A stretch of 64,000 nucleotides of DNA from Nereocystis luetkeana (GCA_031213475.1 JARUPZ010000014.1:7140054-7204053), one strand, 5' to 3'; shown: positions 36,501 through 47,210, numbered from the stretch's first letter. The notes: generated from the letters alone by a model not told the origin. Made by a program: numbers and translations.

Positions 36501-39307
36501 GTTTACGAGCAGCGTGAACGCTCAGCAAAACGCGTACAAGTAGGATCATGTTGCGCCCGTGTGCCGTGATGACTCTTGCAAAACCGAAAAAAAAAACTTT
36601 TGGGCGCTCATTACAACAAGAGAAGGGAGGCCATGGGGGGGTGTACTCGATTTCATGCATGGCCGTAGTCGTGTGGCCACATGGGACCCTCGCATCCCCA
36701 CGATTGTCGGGACGAAGCACGGAGGGGTTTTCAACGACGAGGCAGACACTGATTGCTTGCACCCAAGCGAGGAGCGAAACGTGAGGTGTTCGCGCGAGTC
36801 GCATGAAGGGTGAGGTGCATGTTACTAAGAGCCGCTTATGGGGCGCACTTGCATATGGATGACAGCTTCAATGAGTTGATGTAATTTCCGCTATGGACAC
36901 TGGCTGTGCTTTTTATCTATCACCTGGTAGGAGTAGGAATGGTGCTCCGTCTCGAAATTGATGCGTGGGGCAATGGTCAGACGACCAAGGCAAGCAGCAA
37001 ACGAGCACGGCACCCCCCCCCCCCCCCCCCCCCCCGCTGTCTGACGTGGAGTGTCATTCATTGTTTTCGCCGAACACAGTATGTATATATGTATGTACAA
37101 CTCTGCAGTAGGTCGAGTCTCCACAAACCTGCGACTTTATCACCCGGAGCATGCGCGTCCACTGCTTGTCGAACTCCAGGCCGTGGGACGTCAGCAGCCC
37201 TTCCTGCATCGCGTGCTCCAAGCCCTCTATGCTGTCCCCTTCCTCCTCCTCGTCCTCCTCGTCCTCCTCCTCTTCCTCTTCCTTCTTCTCCCCCTCCGTC
37301 TCCTCCTCCACCTCGCCCCGGGCGTCTTCACCCTCCCCCCCCCCCGCTCCTCCTCCTCCAACTCCTCCTTCCTTCCCCGATGACCGTTTCGCCTTCTCTT
37401 CCTGCACGTACCATACGGTGAAAACATTCAACACCTCGAACAGATCATGATCTGTCTATCCACAGATAGATCATCTACTGCAGTTCATCATCCTGCCCTC
37501 GTGAGAGGTTGTGCGGGATCTGCATCGTACACGCACAGAGATCCGAGCCAACGGGAGACATGTGCCGCTGTCAATAATCTGTACGTCACGAAGATTGCAC
37601 GGCTTCATCCGGCAACACGAGCTACAGCAGTAGACCATACGAGATCCGGAATAGATCTTCCTTGAAAGATCTAGATCATGATCTGATGATGATTGTAGCT
37701 ATATGTGAATAATCAGTAGATGATCTATAGACTATCTGCAGATGATCTGTAGAGGATCTGTGGATGAACTGTAGACAATCTGTAGAGGATCTGTGGATGA
37801 TCTGTAGATTATCCGTAGGTGGTCTGTGGATGCTCTGTAGATGAACTGTAGACTATCTGTAGATTATCTGTGGATGATCTGTCCTTCAAAGGTCGTGAAA
37901 TATTTTAACGCCACGTTTTTCTTACCCTTTCTACTCCTACTACTCCTACTACTACTACTACTACTACACCACACTGGCCAGTAATACAAGGACCGTTCAG
38001 AGATAAAGACGAATCACAAGCCTTCCATACATTTACGCCCCGAGCTGTAACATACCTGATACTATTTTGCTTTGCGCTGCTTTCTCTACCTACCCCTTCC
38101 TTTCGTGACTCAGATACGGGACAACATGGCAAAGCCACTTCTCTCCCCTCCACCCCCCCCCCCAACCCCGACGTACTGTTTACGTCTCCATATTTACCGC
38201 GAGAAAAAAAAACAGCAGTTGTTCTGCCCTCCTCATCTCCCGTCGAATCGTGCCATATGGTATGTGCACCGAGTAAGATTATTTCCTGCAAGAACATTAA
38301 GGTCACTTTTGGTTGTATGTACACTTTTATACATATATATATTACGGTACAATACTGCCGGACTAATCCGGCGTCCCCGGTGGCTCAGGTTGTCCGAATG
38401 CCTGCTAAGATCGGTTTCGTGGGTTCGAGTACCACCGATTGCATACTCGTAAGGATTTTCTCTTGCGTAGAATTTGATTAGCGGAAAGCGCGAAAGCTTG
38501 AGTTAGCTACTCGTACATTCGATGGAAATCGACGAGCAGTGGGAATGCGGAATGAACCCTATGCGCGACAAAAAATGAAGGCACGTACCGGGGGGGGGGA
38601 GAAGGGACGACACTTGTGACCACGGCTTGTTCAGAAGAAGATCACTGAGGGTAAAACCTCCTGCGAGTTAAGCTGGAGAGTGAAAATGATGATTTCAAAC
38701 TATTAACAACAAACAAACCACGATAAGCAGGTGCAGAGCGCCGAATTTTTCCGAGAGACTGAACTCGGGAAAGAAAAAACGGAAGTGGAAAATGTTGCTG
38801 CAGGATCTGTGAATATAGCACAGACCCATCGCGTGAAAACATGTCCTATTACGGGGGGGGGCATAGTTAACAGGACCAAATATTGTTAGGGAAAATGGTT
38901 AAACATATAGGTTTTTAAGTATACCATAGGTCCTGTTGACTATGGTCCCCCGTAATAGTATCACGCAGATAATGCAAGGCTCCAACCCGGCACAGCGTGA
39001 GTTGTGTACAGATCATGCAGACGATTGATTTATTTCCCTTGGAAAATCGAGACCAAGAAGAGGGGAATTTGCTAAAATAAAAATAAAAAAGGATCCAATT
39101 GTTGAGAGCGCCTTGCAGCGTGGGTAGGCACAATTCGATGCGAGTCGACGAGGGAAGAAAAAGGCTGAAATCTTCACGCGATAAAAATGAAGGCACGTAC
39201 CGTAGCGGGAAGGGGGGTAGAAGAGCCTGCTATGTGACCCCGGATCTGAGTTACGAGTGGGAAGGAGAGAGAGAAAGATGTGCGAAGATAATGAATGGGA
39301 TGAGCAA

Positions 39308-39338
<31 letters not shown>

Positions 39339-42300
39339 GGTCTGTAGGAGGCGTTTGGATGGCCGGCTGCGCTTACCTCGTACGCCCCTAGGAGTTTCCC
39401 TCTGCCCACCCAGTAGTTGAGCATCCCCATAGCGCTCCAGCAGAGGTCATCCGCGGTCATGTGCATCGTCAGCCGCCTGGTCTTCTGAACCTGCGGCACG
39501 CCATAGCACAATCGCACCATGACACATCCAAGAGAAAAATAGAAGCAGAAAGAAAGAAAGAAAGAAAAAAAAACGACGAGCAGAATTAACACATGTACCT
39601 CTTGCTGTGCTCTGCTGGTCTGTCGTGCGGTTGCTGCTGTGCGATGCCTTCCTTTCTGCAGCAACCTCCACCTCCGAACCTTTTTTTGCACTTGGTTGGG
39701 TACTCAGGAGGTTCTACCGCTGTACGAGTACCCGTACACAGCAGAGCAGGTTTGTTGGCCGAGACACGGTAAAGCTGTCCGCCGACCGCCGAAGCGCAGG
39801 GTGGCTAGGGGTTACCGCTTGCCGAACTAGCGGGGTGGAGGTAGCGTGCGGTCGGGGCACGAGTACTCTCGGGTAGTGCTTGTTGCATGCCCCGCTTTTC
39901 ATACACGTTTCTTACGTCTATTTCCTTGATTTTGCTTCATCCAACATCCATCGCGCACAAGTTAACGACAGTTCCGAAAAAAAAACTGCTGCGCGAGTTG
40001 CTGGCGATAGATAGGCTATCTTACTAGGAAAGGGAACACAAGACGCCCAACCCGGTTAAACTCTTCGCAAAACACCCTGCGTAGTAACGGGAGTTTTTAC
40101 TGTAAAAGGGGGCGAAAATATAGGACCTTTCGAGAGGGATTCAGCGACCGACCGAGTGATCGACCGACCGCCCCCCCACACGTTTTCGGGGAGGGGGGGG
40201 CGGGGTGTACTCATTGTCATGCATGGCCGTAGTTGTATGGCCATAGACCCTCGCATCCCTACAATGCCCCGACGGGGCATGTCGGGTTTTCACCGACCAG
40301 GCAGGCATTGCTTGCACCAAGCTTTGCGAAGCGCCGTAAGGTGTTGGGGCGAGTCGCATGAAGCGTGAGCTGCATCCTACTACGAACCGCTTTAGACGCG
40401 GATCTTCTTGCATATGGATGACAGCTTCAATTCATTTATTTACTTTCTGGTGTGGCCACTTCCAGAGACAGCTATGGGTTTACTATGTAACTGCGTCGTG
40501 GGCGCCTCGCCATGGGGGCGGGGGGATTACTTGGACTGAGATTGGGATCAATATCACGGAGGTGGAAAAACGTCTCCAACACATCTGAAAAATCACGATC
40601 TGAAGCAGCTATTAATATACCCTACGTCTACAGTTATAAGGGATGATGCGCTGGATCTGGATATATAGTACAGATCGAACCCATGAAACATGTGCCGCGG
40701 TAAGTAGATCGAGGGTGATCAGGCGGCTCCCGCCCTCCAGCATGAGCCATAGACCACAATTTCATACGAAAACGCCAGCTGTGAGATTCGGGGAATTCCA
40801 TCTAGACTCATCTTTGCAAGCTGCATTGCTCGCGACACCTATGGCATGGGTTTTCCATTGCCCCATGAAGGGCATGAGCGATTCACGCAAATCGTGGTCC
40901 CTGCAGGGTGCCGGTACATATGCGCCGGCCTAGCCAGCAACACCGGCATTATACTGAAACGGCAACCAACCGGCATCATTTACTCCGCACTCTGGTGAAT
41001 CCCATCGGTGCCAAGCGATTACACAGGCACTCGTATAGCGGGCGGCAGCCGGCACTGCCAAACCGGCACTATAGAGGGACCACTATTAATAGTACGGGGG
41101 GCCATAGTAATTAGGTCCAAATACTGTTAGTAAAAATAGGGACATAAGTAGGTTTTAGTGTGTACCGTGGGTCCTATTTACTATGCCCCCCTGTAACACT
41201 GTATAAACATGGTACGACGACTGCTGTAGATCGGGATACAATAAAAAAGGAGGAAAACAATAAAACTAAGACGAAACATGTTTAGATGTATACATACTTC
41301 GGACATATACCAGGTATAATATTAGAGAAAAAAAAAACACTTGTTCTGTTTTCGAAAAAGGAACCAAAATCCGAGAAATACAAAGCAGCAAAGACCGAAA
41401 ATGCAATTCGCTGCAGTCTGCTCGTCGCACCCCCCCCCCCCCCTCCCCGCTCTTAAATGTGTTGCTACGCTCCGCTCTCGCCTGAAACCGGAGGTGTAGG
41501 AGGAACACAGAGGCGGTGTACTTGGCCGCCAGCCATAGTGGAAGGCCCAGCTTGTCCCTAACCTCCCTCGCCACCGAGAGGTGGGGAAGGATGACGCTGT
41601 CCTCCAGGTTAGACAGCAGCCTTATGGGAAATGAGCCAGCCGGGGAGGTGCAGAAGGAGGAGGGGGGGCGGGGCGGGGGGGGGCGAACCGGGCAGAGTGG
41701 TGGGCGCACATAATATGAGCGGAAGCGAATACATGGATACAATAATTTGTGGGTTCGTGAGTGGATGAGTGAATGGACGAAATACAGGATGAAATGAAGG
41801 AGCCAATGGAAGGAACAATAACCTCATGGAGGAAACGATGGGTTTACGACTGCCTGAAGGATTGGATGGATGAACGAAGTATTTTCAACGAACGACTCAA
41901 CGAATGAACGATTGAGTGGATGAAACAGTGAGTAGATGGGGGGTCCGCGAAACCAGGGAATGCACGAATGAACGAACGAACGAACGAGTAAACGGACGTA
42001 CGACCGAACCGGCCGACCGACCGATCAACGGACCGGCCGACCGAATCAATCTACGAACGAACGAACCAAAAACCGACTGGCCGACCGACCGACCACGGAC
42101 CGAACGACCGAACGATCGAACGAACGCGATCGGTTCAAGGGGAAGTAGGACGCAGAGAGACAATAAATAGGGTCGCGCCGGACATGCTTCCTCCCGCGCC
42201 GAACGAACCAAGTGCCCGGCCGGGCCGCAAAACGAACCGTTAGCCTCGTATCGCTCGAACTCACAATCGATCGAAGGTGCGGCTAAACTTGGTGTGCCCA

Positions 42301-45300
42301 GGCGGCAAAACGGCCGTGCACCTTCGGAACTTGGCAACAAAACAGCGACTTTTCTTGGTGATGTCTCGTGCGGAAACTCCAGATGCCGCAGTCTCCTGAT
42401 AGACCCCTTTTAGGTTTCAAGGACTCGCGCTCCCGTTGTGACAGCAATCGCTTGGAATTAGAGCGGGATTTACGCGTTTCGTTCCGTGCAGCAGCACAAG
42501 GGTTATAAACTCGAGCCCGCTCCTTGAGAAAAAACTGTACCGGTTGCGTGAATGACCGATACCTTCGGATGTTGTCGTACTGGCGGTGGCAGCTGCGCAG
42601 CGGAACGCGGGTGTGTTCGCTGGCGTCGTCCAGGTCTTTTCTGGTCTTGGAGGTTATCTTCTTCCCCAGAATTTCTCGCAAAACGGGCCCGTCCAGCTCG
42701 TGATATCTTTCCACCATCCACGCCTGAGGCAGCCATCGTCGGGGTCAGATCGTCAGAGGCGGCATTTGGTTTTGTTTCTCCTGTTTTTGTTTTTCTCGTT
42801 TTCTGCTCTGGTTGTTGCTGCAGTTGTTGGTTGTTGTTGGATGTTGTTGTTGTTCGTTGCTGTTGTCGTTGCTGCTGCTGTCGTCGTTGTTGTTGTTGTT
42901 GTTGTTGCTGCTGCTGTCGTTGCTGTTGTTATTGTTCTTGTTTTTGTGTTTTCGTTTTTGTCGTGGTTATATTGCCGATATTCCTTTTGTGTTCACATTC
43001 AGAACGTGCAGAGGACAGCCATAAAGACAAACGCGAAAAGGTTGACGCCGACTAAATACACACTTGGAGTGAAGCTACAACCCGGGTGTCCGTCCAGCCG
43101 CCCCTGCCTAGTAAGCGGCGCGACCAACCGCCGACCAAGAGTATCCACTGTTACACACTGCGCAGATCAGCTAGATCAACCGATTCCCGCTTCACTACTG
43201 CTGTAAATACATATTCTTGCTCCGTACCAGATATTGTCCATAGTTAGCGGAAGCAGCATAACCTGCATGATCAATCTGATAGCACACGTTTTCTGGATTG
43301 GATATGTGCTGTCGACCGGTCCTGCAAAAACCCTTCACACGGCAGGTGTGAGGAACGAGATGATCTGTAGATACTGTAGATAGATCATGATCTTCCTGTA
43401 CCCGACGTGTGCCAAGTTTCTAGTTTTGACAGCGTCAAAAAAGAGGCGAAAAACAAAAAAAGGGAGAGACCCTTTTCGCATTGGGTGGAACGCGAAAGTG
43501 TGATGTACAAGGTACCTGGCACCATTGATGGATGTGGTATTGGGATAATATCGTGTCTTGGTCGGGTGTTACATAACTGAAGTTTGAGCTCCTCTCACAA
43601 GCCCGTCGACTTTATTTAGGCACTCCCCGCCCCGACCGATGGGTGTTCCACATGAAATGGAGGCATTTTCCGACCCGGGTATAGTGTCTGCTCGTCCCCT
43701 CATATTTCGAAAACAAAGCCGGGAAGATCAAACTATTGAAATGCCGCATCGAATCTTCTAGATTCGGAATCGGCTATAAAATCATTTCATGTATACGACC
43801 ACCAACCGAGAGTCGGGTCGAGATGGGTCATTCTCCAAATATCTCCAAATCAATCAAGAGCGCGAAGTTGACGACCGTTTGTTGCGACTATTCTGCAGAG
43901 CGAGTTCCGTAGAATAGCGGCAGTTACGTTTATACATAAAACCGCATTTTTAGACGTGTGCGCTTGCTTGACAGTCACCAAGTCTCCTGCTGTTGCGGGA
44001 GTTCCTCCTATTTGCGGGGGAACACGGTAACCAGGAATAAATGTCCTTTGTGAAAATACTATAATATATAGGTTTTGGTGTGTAAGAGGGGTCCTGATTA
44101 CTATGGGCACCCGGTGGCAACAGCGACAGTTATACTACATTAACCCTTTCACTGATCCTTCACATGCTCCAAGTAGTTTCTCCCGACAAAAGGGGCTGCC
44201 TTACCGAAGGGGGGGGGGTAGAGGCGTATACATTAGCGTTTTGCTTGCCTGAGTTGCGTCGCCGAGCTGAACCTGCAGCTGCCCCCGGAAGTGCTCGGGC
44301 TGACACAGGAAGTGCTCCATGGTGTCGAAGACGCGGTAAGCATCCGCGGTGTCCTTCGCGAAGAGGGCTTCCAGGCGGCGCCGCTGGCTGAGCGCCTCAT
44401 CCTACAGTGTAGAGTGTTTTTCGTTGTTGTTGGGCGAGACCGTGTTGGCAGACAAAATAAATAGGGGTTTCCAGGAGGGAAATTGGGCGCTACTGCAGCA
44501 GGGGGGGCCTTGGCGACGGGGGTTTCGGGGTGGCGCCGGTGGCTGAGGGTTCTTGCCTCTTGATAGTATATCATATCGGTGGTGTTGATGTTGTTGGACG
44601 AGAGGTCGGTCGGCACGGGTATGCTCGCGTCAAACGTATCTGGCAAGCACCAAAGCCGGTCAATACCGCAGAATCGCCTTGACAGAGGTAGGGCAACACT
44701 ATGTGCGCCATGGGACATTGCTGAATCACGGCTCCACCTATCTGCCGACGGTCAGTCACTATCGCAGATTGCGGTCGAGCTGGCTCTGGCGAAAAGGAGG
44801 CAAGGCACGCACCGTATACAGTGAGGAGTGGGGGAAAATATCCCCGACGTTTGTGACCTGGACCTGAGTCACGGCTGGGGAGGGAGAGCTGGAGTAGGAG
44901 GACGAATCCAATAGGTCATACCGATGACACCAATGTGGGGCGGTCGCCTTGGAGGTGTGGAGGACACACCGAGGTGGGTCGTTGCTTCGGGTCTAGACGG
45001 ACCGGGGGTCCACAGGCGTTTTTTGGGGTGTGACCTTGGACTTGTCTACAATGAGCCGGTACTATTAATATATATAGTAGGGGACAGGGGCCTGGTATCC
45101 ACCTGAGGGAAAAAAAAATTACGTATATAGACGAACTGGGAGTGTGTGTGAGTATTCTTACACATTGCACAATTATTTCTACACGTTGAAATCCAGCACA
45201 ACGAGTGTCCGTGCCGCTCCTTCTATCATTCCTGGGGAGATACAAGTTACGTCGGCACAAAACTACGACATGGAGATACCACATTGTTATGCAGAAAGCA

Positions 45301-47210
45301 GAGCAGAGCGGACAATGCAATGCCATGCCATCGGACTGGATACCGCAGGCACGACGTACACGTCACATGAAAAGGGGGAGAAAAAATCGGGAAATGAACA
45401 TGATTGACTCGGTGGAGTTACCTGGGTCGTTTCCTCGGCGGTGGAACCCCTCCTCCTGTAGGACAGGTGGACTCCGGGCATCGTCGGAAGCTTTCCCATC
45501 CGGGTGCTGTTGACCGCGACCTGACGAAGAAAAGCGAGCGTGTGCCACGGCCGCGGCCGCGAGGTCAGCCACCCGACGTCCTCAACATCACTACCGGGAG
45601 AACACATACAGTAGTGGTGCATAGCAAACATAATCACTTGTGGTGTGTAAACACAGGGAAAATGCATGCATCATCCACATACACCTGAAACCCCGGGGAT
45701 GTACCCAGGGTGTCCCCTGAAAAGTACATGCCTTTTTTGGGTCCGTCGCGGATTCTGATGACTGTACTGGGCCGCCTGTAACGCGCACCAAACACAATCC
45801 TATACTGATTCCGAGTAGTTTGTTCCCCTGCAAAAAAAACGGGGGTACAGGTCAACGTCCATTCACAGCTTCTGTAGTTCAGCACCCACCCCCATTAAGG
45901 GCACAAAACACACTTATTTGTCACTACGAGTACGGCTATGTATGCTATAAAGGGAGTAAACGCCCCCCAATCTCGTGTTAAACGCCCCGGGGCGCTATAT
46001 TTAGCGACAACGGGAAAAATCCGGAGTAAACGCCCCTCTGCACAGAAAAAAGCGAAAAACATGCGCCTACCACACAGTAAACGCCCCCCCCCCCCCGCCT
46101 TATGATTTTTTGGGCTTACACCCCCCGGGGGCCGAGCCCCACTGTCGCGAGGGAGTGGTCGGCGCTGCACCTTCCCTTGAGTGGTCGTCAGTGCTTTAAT
46201 AATCGGTGCTGGGCGCCTTGTCGGTGCTGCTGCCAACACCCACCCGCTGCTGCTGCTGCTGCTGCTGCTGTGTTGTTGCTGTGTGCATGTGAGAGAGGTG
46301 TGTGTATGTGTGTATTTTTTCTGGTTATTTTTTGTATCGCACCGGGTGGTCAAAAGGTACGCCTTCTTTTTAAAGGCAGAAAACGCCCCGGGCAGAGCAG
46401 TGAAAGCCCCGGGGCGTCTTTAGACGTCTGCAAAATCTTAGCGCCCCGAGGGGCGTTTACTCGCAGTGGCACGGTACTTGGAAACGAATGTGCTATAATG
46501 ATACTGGTAATATGTACCAGGGTAGCAGTGTATTCATAATGAAACAGGTATGAAATACAACTGTTTTTCTCGTGGCCGCGCCCGTACGGCAGTAAGTACC
46601 TGGTAGGTTAGTAGCGGTATACAAGTGTATGCAGCAGAGGGCAATGGGAAGTACTACTGGTGGCAGTAGACAGCAGTAGGCTGGCGGTAAAGTTAGTTCT
46701 TATAAAATAAATAGTAGAGTTTGGGATGTTCGCATGCAGCAGAAGTACACGTAGCAGTGGGCACTAAAATGCTAAATAGACAGTACAGGTCGTAGGGCAG
46801 CGCAGCGATGGGGAGCCGCCCCCTTCATCAAGGTATCGGTTTAGCTGGCTCACTCGACCCCGCTATGCAAGTAGGCGACAGCATGTCACGACACGACGCT
46901 ACCGCTCGTCCCCTTGCCGCCTGCTGCCGGGCCCAATACTACTAATATTAATAATATTCCTGATATAACACACGTACACACCTGATCAAGTAGCAGTAGT
47001 GAGAGCAATACATACAGCCAGTTACCTGGTACAGGACAGCAGTAGCTCTGTTGGTTCTGTTGGGCTTACCTCCGCTTGAAAGTCGGCCAGGCGCTGCGAC
47101 ATGACCTGGCGCGCCGACAGCCCCCTCACCCAGGAAACGAACACGGAGCGATCGCACTCGGTGTCGAGGGTTACAGGCTCGGACACAACCACATCGAACA
47201 AGGATTCCAT
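30420..47210 (-). CDS. FIBP: FIBP-family protein (acidic FGF intracellular-binding protein family), nine exons, last exon not found
   Basis: Nine minus-strand exons (47210-47070, 44401-44249, 42723-42563, 41620-41482, 39490-39377, 37401-37129, 34727-34598, 32025-31952, 30568-30420) join with matching phases to about 444 residues. Family identity rests on collinear similarity to animal FIBP: an N-terminal block ending VSWVRG, a DTMEHFL block, the hallmark VERYHELDGPVLREILGKK followed by KDLDD and RQYDNIRR, a Tyr/Trp-rich middle block (LNYWVGRG), and YRDVFEDLMEK. FIBP was named for binding intracellular FGF1 in vertebrates; its role in protists is not known. The main difference from animal FIBP (about 360 aa) is a Gly- and Glu/Asp-rich insert in exon 6. 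A final exon of perhaps 15-20 residues is expected downstream (below 30,420), because exon 9 ends in phase 2 at a good donor. Two introns appear to use GC donors. It is divergent from PEX1. Confidence 0.9.
30595..30790. repeat. GGGGA purine tract in FIBP intron 8
   Basis: Nearly pure G/A strand, GGAGGGGAGGGG units, with quadruplex/triplex potential. Confidence 0.85.
31166..31270. mobile_element. MITE-1 copy in FIBP intron 8
   Basis: CTTGAGGGGGACC to GGTCCCCCGTAA. Confidence 0.85.
31665..31890. repeat. (CAGTA)n microsatellite, about 220 bp
   Basis: CAGTACAGTA with interspersed CATACAGTA; ends about 60 bp before FIBP exon 8. Confidence 0.95.
31952..32025 (-). CDS. FIBP: FIBP exon 8
   Basis: Short exon of 74 bp encoding ALASIGAGLSMSKEYRDVFE then DLMEK, matching the family block before the last helix. 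Acceptor AAATAG, donor AAG|GTGACA. Confidence 0.82.
32222..32343. mobile_element. MITE-1 copy in FIBP intron 7
   Basis: TATTACGGGGGACC to GGTCCCCCGCAATA. Confidence 0.88.
32460..32710. repeat. GATC-rich repeat copy
   Basis: CTATAGATAGATCATCTAGG, CCAGATCCAACCCAGGAAAC, CCACCCGGCAACATGAGC, AGATCATACAGATC units. Confidence 0.8.
33066..33180. mobile_element. MITE-1 copy with CCAGGTA insertion
   Basis: TATTACGGGGGACC to GGTCCCCCGTAATA; TACCAGGTA at 33,124-33,132 where others have TATATAGG. Confidence 0.92.
33552..33631. mobile_element. MITE-2 relic
   Basis: TTTTAATACCGCAGTCCCG to GGACCGCAGCCCTATTA, shortened; followed at once by a MITE-1. Confidence 0.6.
33632..33748. mobile_element. MITE-1 copy with shortened CCAGTA insertion
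   Basis: TATTACGGGGGGCC to GACCCCCCTGTCATA; TACCAGTA at 33,692-33,699 at the same internal place as in the 33,066 copy. Confidence 0.85.
33922..34030. mobile_element. MITE-1 copy, abutting pair, left
   Basis: TATTACGGGGGACC to CCCCCCGTAATA; its right TA is the left TA of the next copy. Confidence 0.9.
34029..34139. mobile_element. MITE-1 copy, abutting pair, right
   Basis: Shares one TA with the left copy; the two are nearly the same (AACAGGACC variant), so one inserted at the other's flanking TA or the pair arose by unequal exchange. Confidence 0.9.
34598..34727 (-). CDS. FIBP: FIBP exon 7
   Basis: Starts LFVDYRSNMFDSLRHHAMET and ends FRPSVK plus one base at AAAG|GTGTGT. A donor 7 bp earlier (TCG|GTAAAA) gives the wrong phase for exon 8, so the downstream donor is preferred. 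The upstream intron end is a CCCG-rich repeat just before the acceptor CAG. Confidence 0.8.
35420..35620. repeat. About 100-bp tandem duplication
   Basis: Two copies of AATTCCAAGAAATTTYCCAA, GCATAGGCTTGAGGGC, TCCCCGAGAYATCGACCAG. Confidence 0.9.
35640..36190 (+). repeat. Poly-C-bordered dispersed repeat copy
   Basis: GTTGGGTTGGCATCGG start, poly-T at 35,738, CCTGGTCGGTGAAAACCCGA, CATGCATGAGATCAAG, poly-C end. FIBP intron 6; a MITE-1 follows. Confidence 0.85.
36240..36356. mobile_element. MITE-1 copy with CCTGGTA insertion in left arm
   Basis: TACTACGGGGGGACATAG to CTATGATCCCCTGTAAATA; TACCTGGTA at 36,262-36,270 interrupts AGTAAATAGGACC. Confidence 0.88.
36630..36885 (-). repeat. Poly-C-bordered repeat copy, partial
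   Basis: GTGTACTCGATTTCATGCAT, AACGACGAGGCAGACACTG, GGATGACAGCTTCAATGAG; no poly-T part. Confidence 0.8.
37129..37401 (-). CDS. FIBP: FIBP exon 6 with Gly-rich and acidic insert
   Basis: 91 codons. The first half is a Lys/Gly-rich stretch followed by an almost uninterrupted Glu/Asp run built from GAG/GAC codons, a trinucleotide expansion within coding sequence. The second half, EGLEHAMQEGLLTSHGLEFD then RMLRVIKSQ, aligns with the family's Leu-rich helix. Acceptor GTGCAG, donor CAG|GTTTGT. Confidence 0.82.
37440..37890. repeat. GATC-rich repeat copy with ATCTGTAGATGA array
   Basis: ATCCACAGATAGATCATC, ACATGTGCCGCTG, then an array of GATCTGTAGAYNATCTGT units. FIBP intron 5. Confidence 0.8.
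38371..38438 (+). other. tRNA-like sequence with Pol III A and B boxes
   Basis: TGGCTCAGGTTG (A-box-like) and GGGTTCGAGTACC (B-box-like), with a T-arm GTGG/CCAC around TTCGAGT. The anticodon and acceptor stems do not pair convincingly, so this looks like a tRNA relic or SINE head rather than a working tRNA. Confidence 0.3.
38847..38957. mobile_element. MITE-1 copy in FIBP intron 5
   Basis: TATTACGGGGGGGGGCATAG to GGTCCCCCGTAATA; AACAGGACC variant. Confidence 0.88.
39120..39320 (+). repeat. Dispersed repeat (TCGATGCGAGTCGACGA family)
   Basis: Close to the 13,955 copy; ends ATGGGATGAGC plus A-run and (AT)n. An A-rich 3' end would suit a SINE-like retroposon. Confidence 0.8.
39377..39490 (-). 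CDS. FIBP: FIBP exon 5
   Basis: 38 codons, phase 0 to 0, acceptor GCCGCAG, donor GAG|GTAAGC. It reads VQKTRRLTMHMTADDLCW, then NYWVGRGKLLG, matching the family's hydrophobic helix with Trp. Confidence 0.88.
40190..40480 (-). repeat. Poly-C-bordered repeat copy, partial
   Basis: GGGGTGTACTCATTGTCATG, GGTTTTCACCGACCAGGCAG, GGATGACAGCTTCAATTC, then GTGGCCACTTCCAGAGACAG. Confidence 0.8.
40620..40770. repeat. GATC-rich repeat fragment
   Basis: CTGGATCTGGATATATAG, AGATCGAACCCATGAAAC, CTCCCGCCCTCCAGCATG. Confidence 0.6.
41092..41197. mobile_element. MITE-1 copy in FIBP intron 4
   Basis: GTACGGGGGGCCATAG to CTATGCCCCCCTGTAA, preceded directly by CTATTAATAG. Confidence 0.85.
41482..41620 (-). CDS. 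FIBP: FIBP exon 4
   Basis: One base completes the split Arg codon, followed by 46 codons including LEDSVILPHLSVAREV and AAKYTASVFLLHLRFQ, which align with the family block just after the signature. It ends at CAG|GCGAGA, a second apparent GC donor; joining in phase 0 to exon 5 restores the family spacing. Confidence 0.8.
41740..42140. repeat. Degenerate GAAC/GACC tetranucleotide tract
   Basis: ACGAACGAACGA and CCGACCGACCGA words; FIBP intron 3. Overlapping ORFs come from the repeat. Confidence 0.85.
42563..42723 (-). CDS. FIBP: FIBP exon 3 (signature block)
   Basis: Starts at AWMVERYHELDG after acceptor CCTCAG and ends in phase 2 at AAG|GTATCG. It carries the strongest family signature (REILGKK, KDLDD, RQYDNIRR). 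This is the exon that identifies the gene. Confidence 0.93.
42810..42960. repeat. TTG/CTG trinucleotide tract
   Basis: GTTGTTGTTG and GCTGCTGCTG runs, FIBP intron 2, 90 bp upstream of exon 3. Confidence 0.85.
44009..44113. mobile_element. Diverged MITE-1-like relic
   Basis: TATTTGCGGGGGAACACGG, internal TATATAGGTTTTGGTGTG, GGTCCTGATTACTATGGG; resembles the 18,873 subfamily (TGATTAC arms). Confidence 0.55.
44249..44401 (-). CDS. FIBP: FIBP exon 2
   Basis: 51 codons, phase 0 to 0, acceptor CTGTAG. It contains YRVFDTMEHFLCQPEHFRGQ, matching the family's short helical block before the conserved ERY motif. The downstream donor reads CAG|GCAAGC, an apparent GC donor; no in-phase GT donor gives a better fit. 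Confidence 0.85.
45953..46462. mobile_element. Possible element bounded by GAGTAAACGCCCC inverted ends
   Basis: GGAGTAAACGCCCC at 45,953 and its inverse GGGGCGTTTACTC at 46,450 bound about 510 bp with further internal copies (about 46,023, 46,077, 46,383). No coding capacity; lies in FIBP intron 1. No target duplication is obvious. Confidence 0.45.
47070..47210 (-). CDS. FIBP: FIBP exon 1 (start codon to phase 0)
   Basis: 47 codons beginning MESLFDVVVSEP and ending ADFQAE before donor GTAAGC. An in-frame ATG 13 codons upstream (47,249) is possible, but the 47,210 start fits the family N-terminus (short acidic/hydrophobic lead, then a Val/Trp block) better. Confidence 0.85.

Noticed and set aside
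42552-43206. Long plus-strand ORFs rich in Val/Cys/Leu
   Set aside because: Produced by TTG/CTG repeats and antisense to FIBP exon 3.
45422-45840. Two exon-like minus-strand stretches (VAVNSTRMGKLPTMPG; RIRDGPKKGMYFSGD) with splice-like borders
   Set aside because: They lie in FIBP intron 1, but FIBP exons 1 and 2 join in phase without them and they have no FIBP counterpart; may be repeat-derived.
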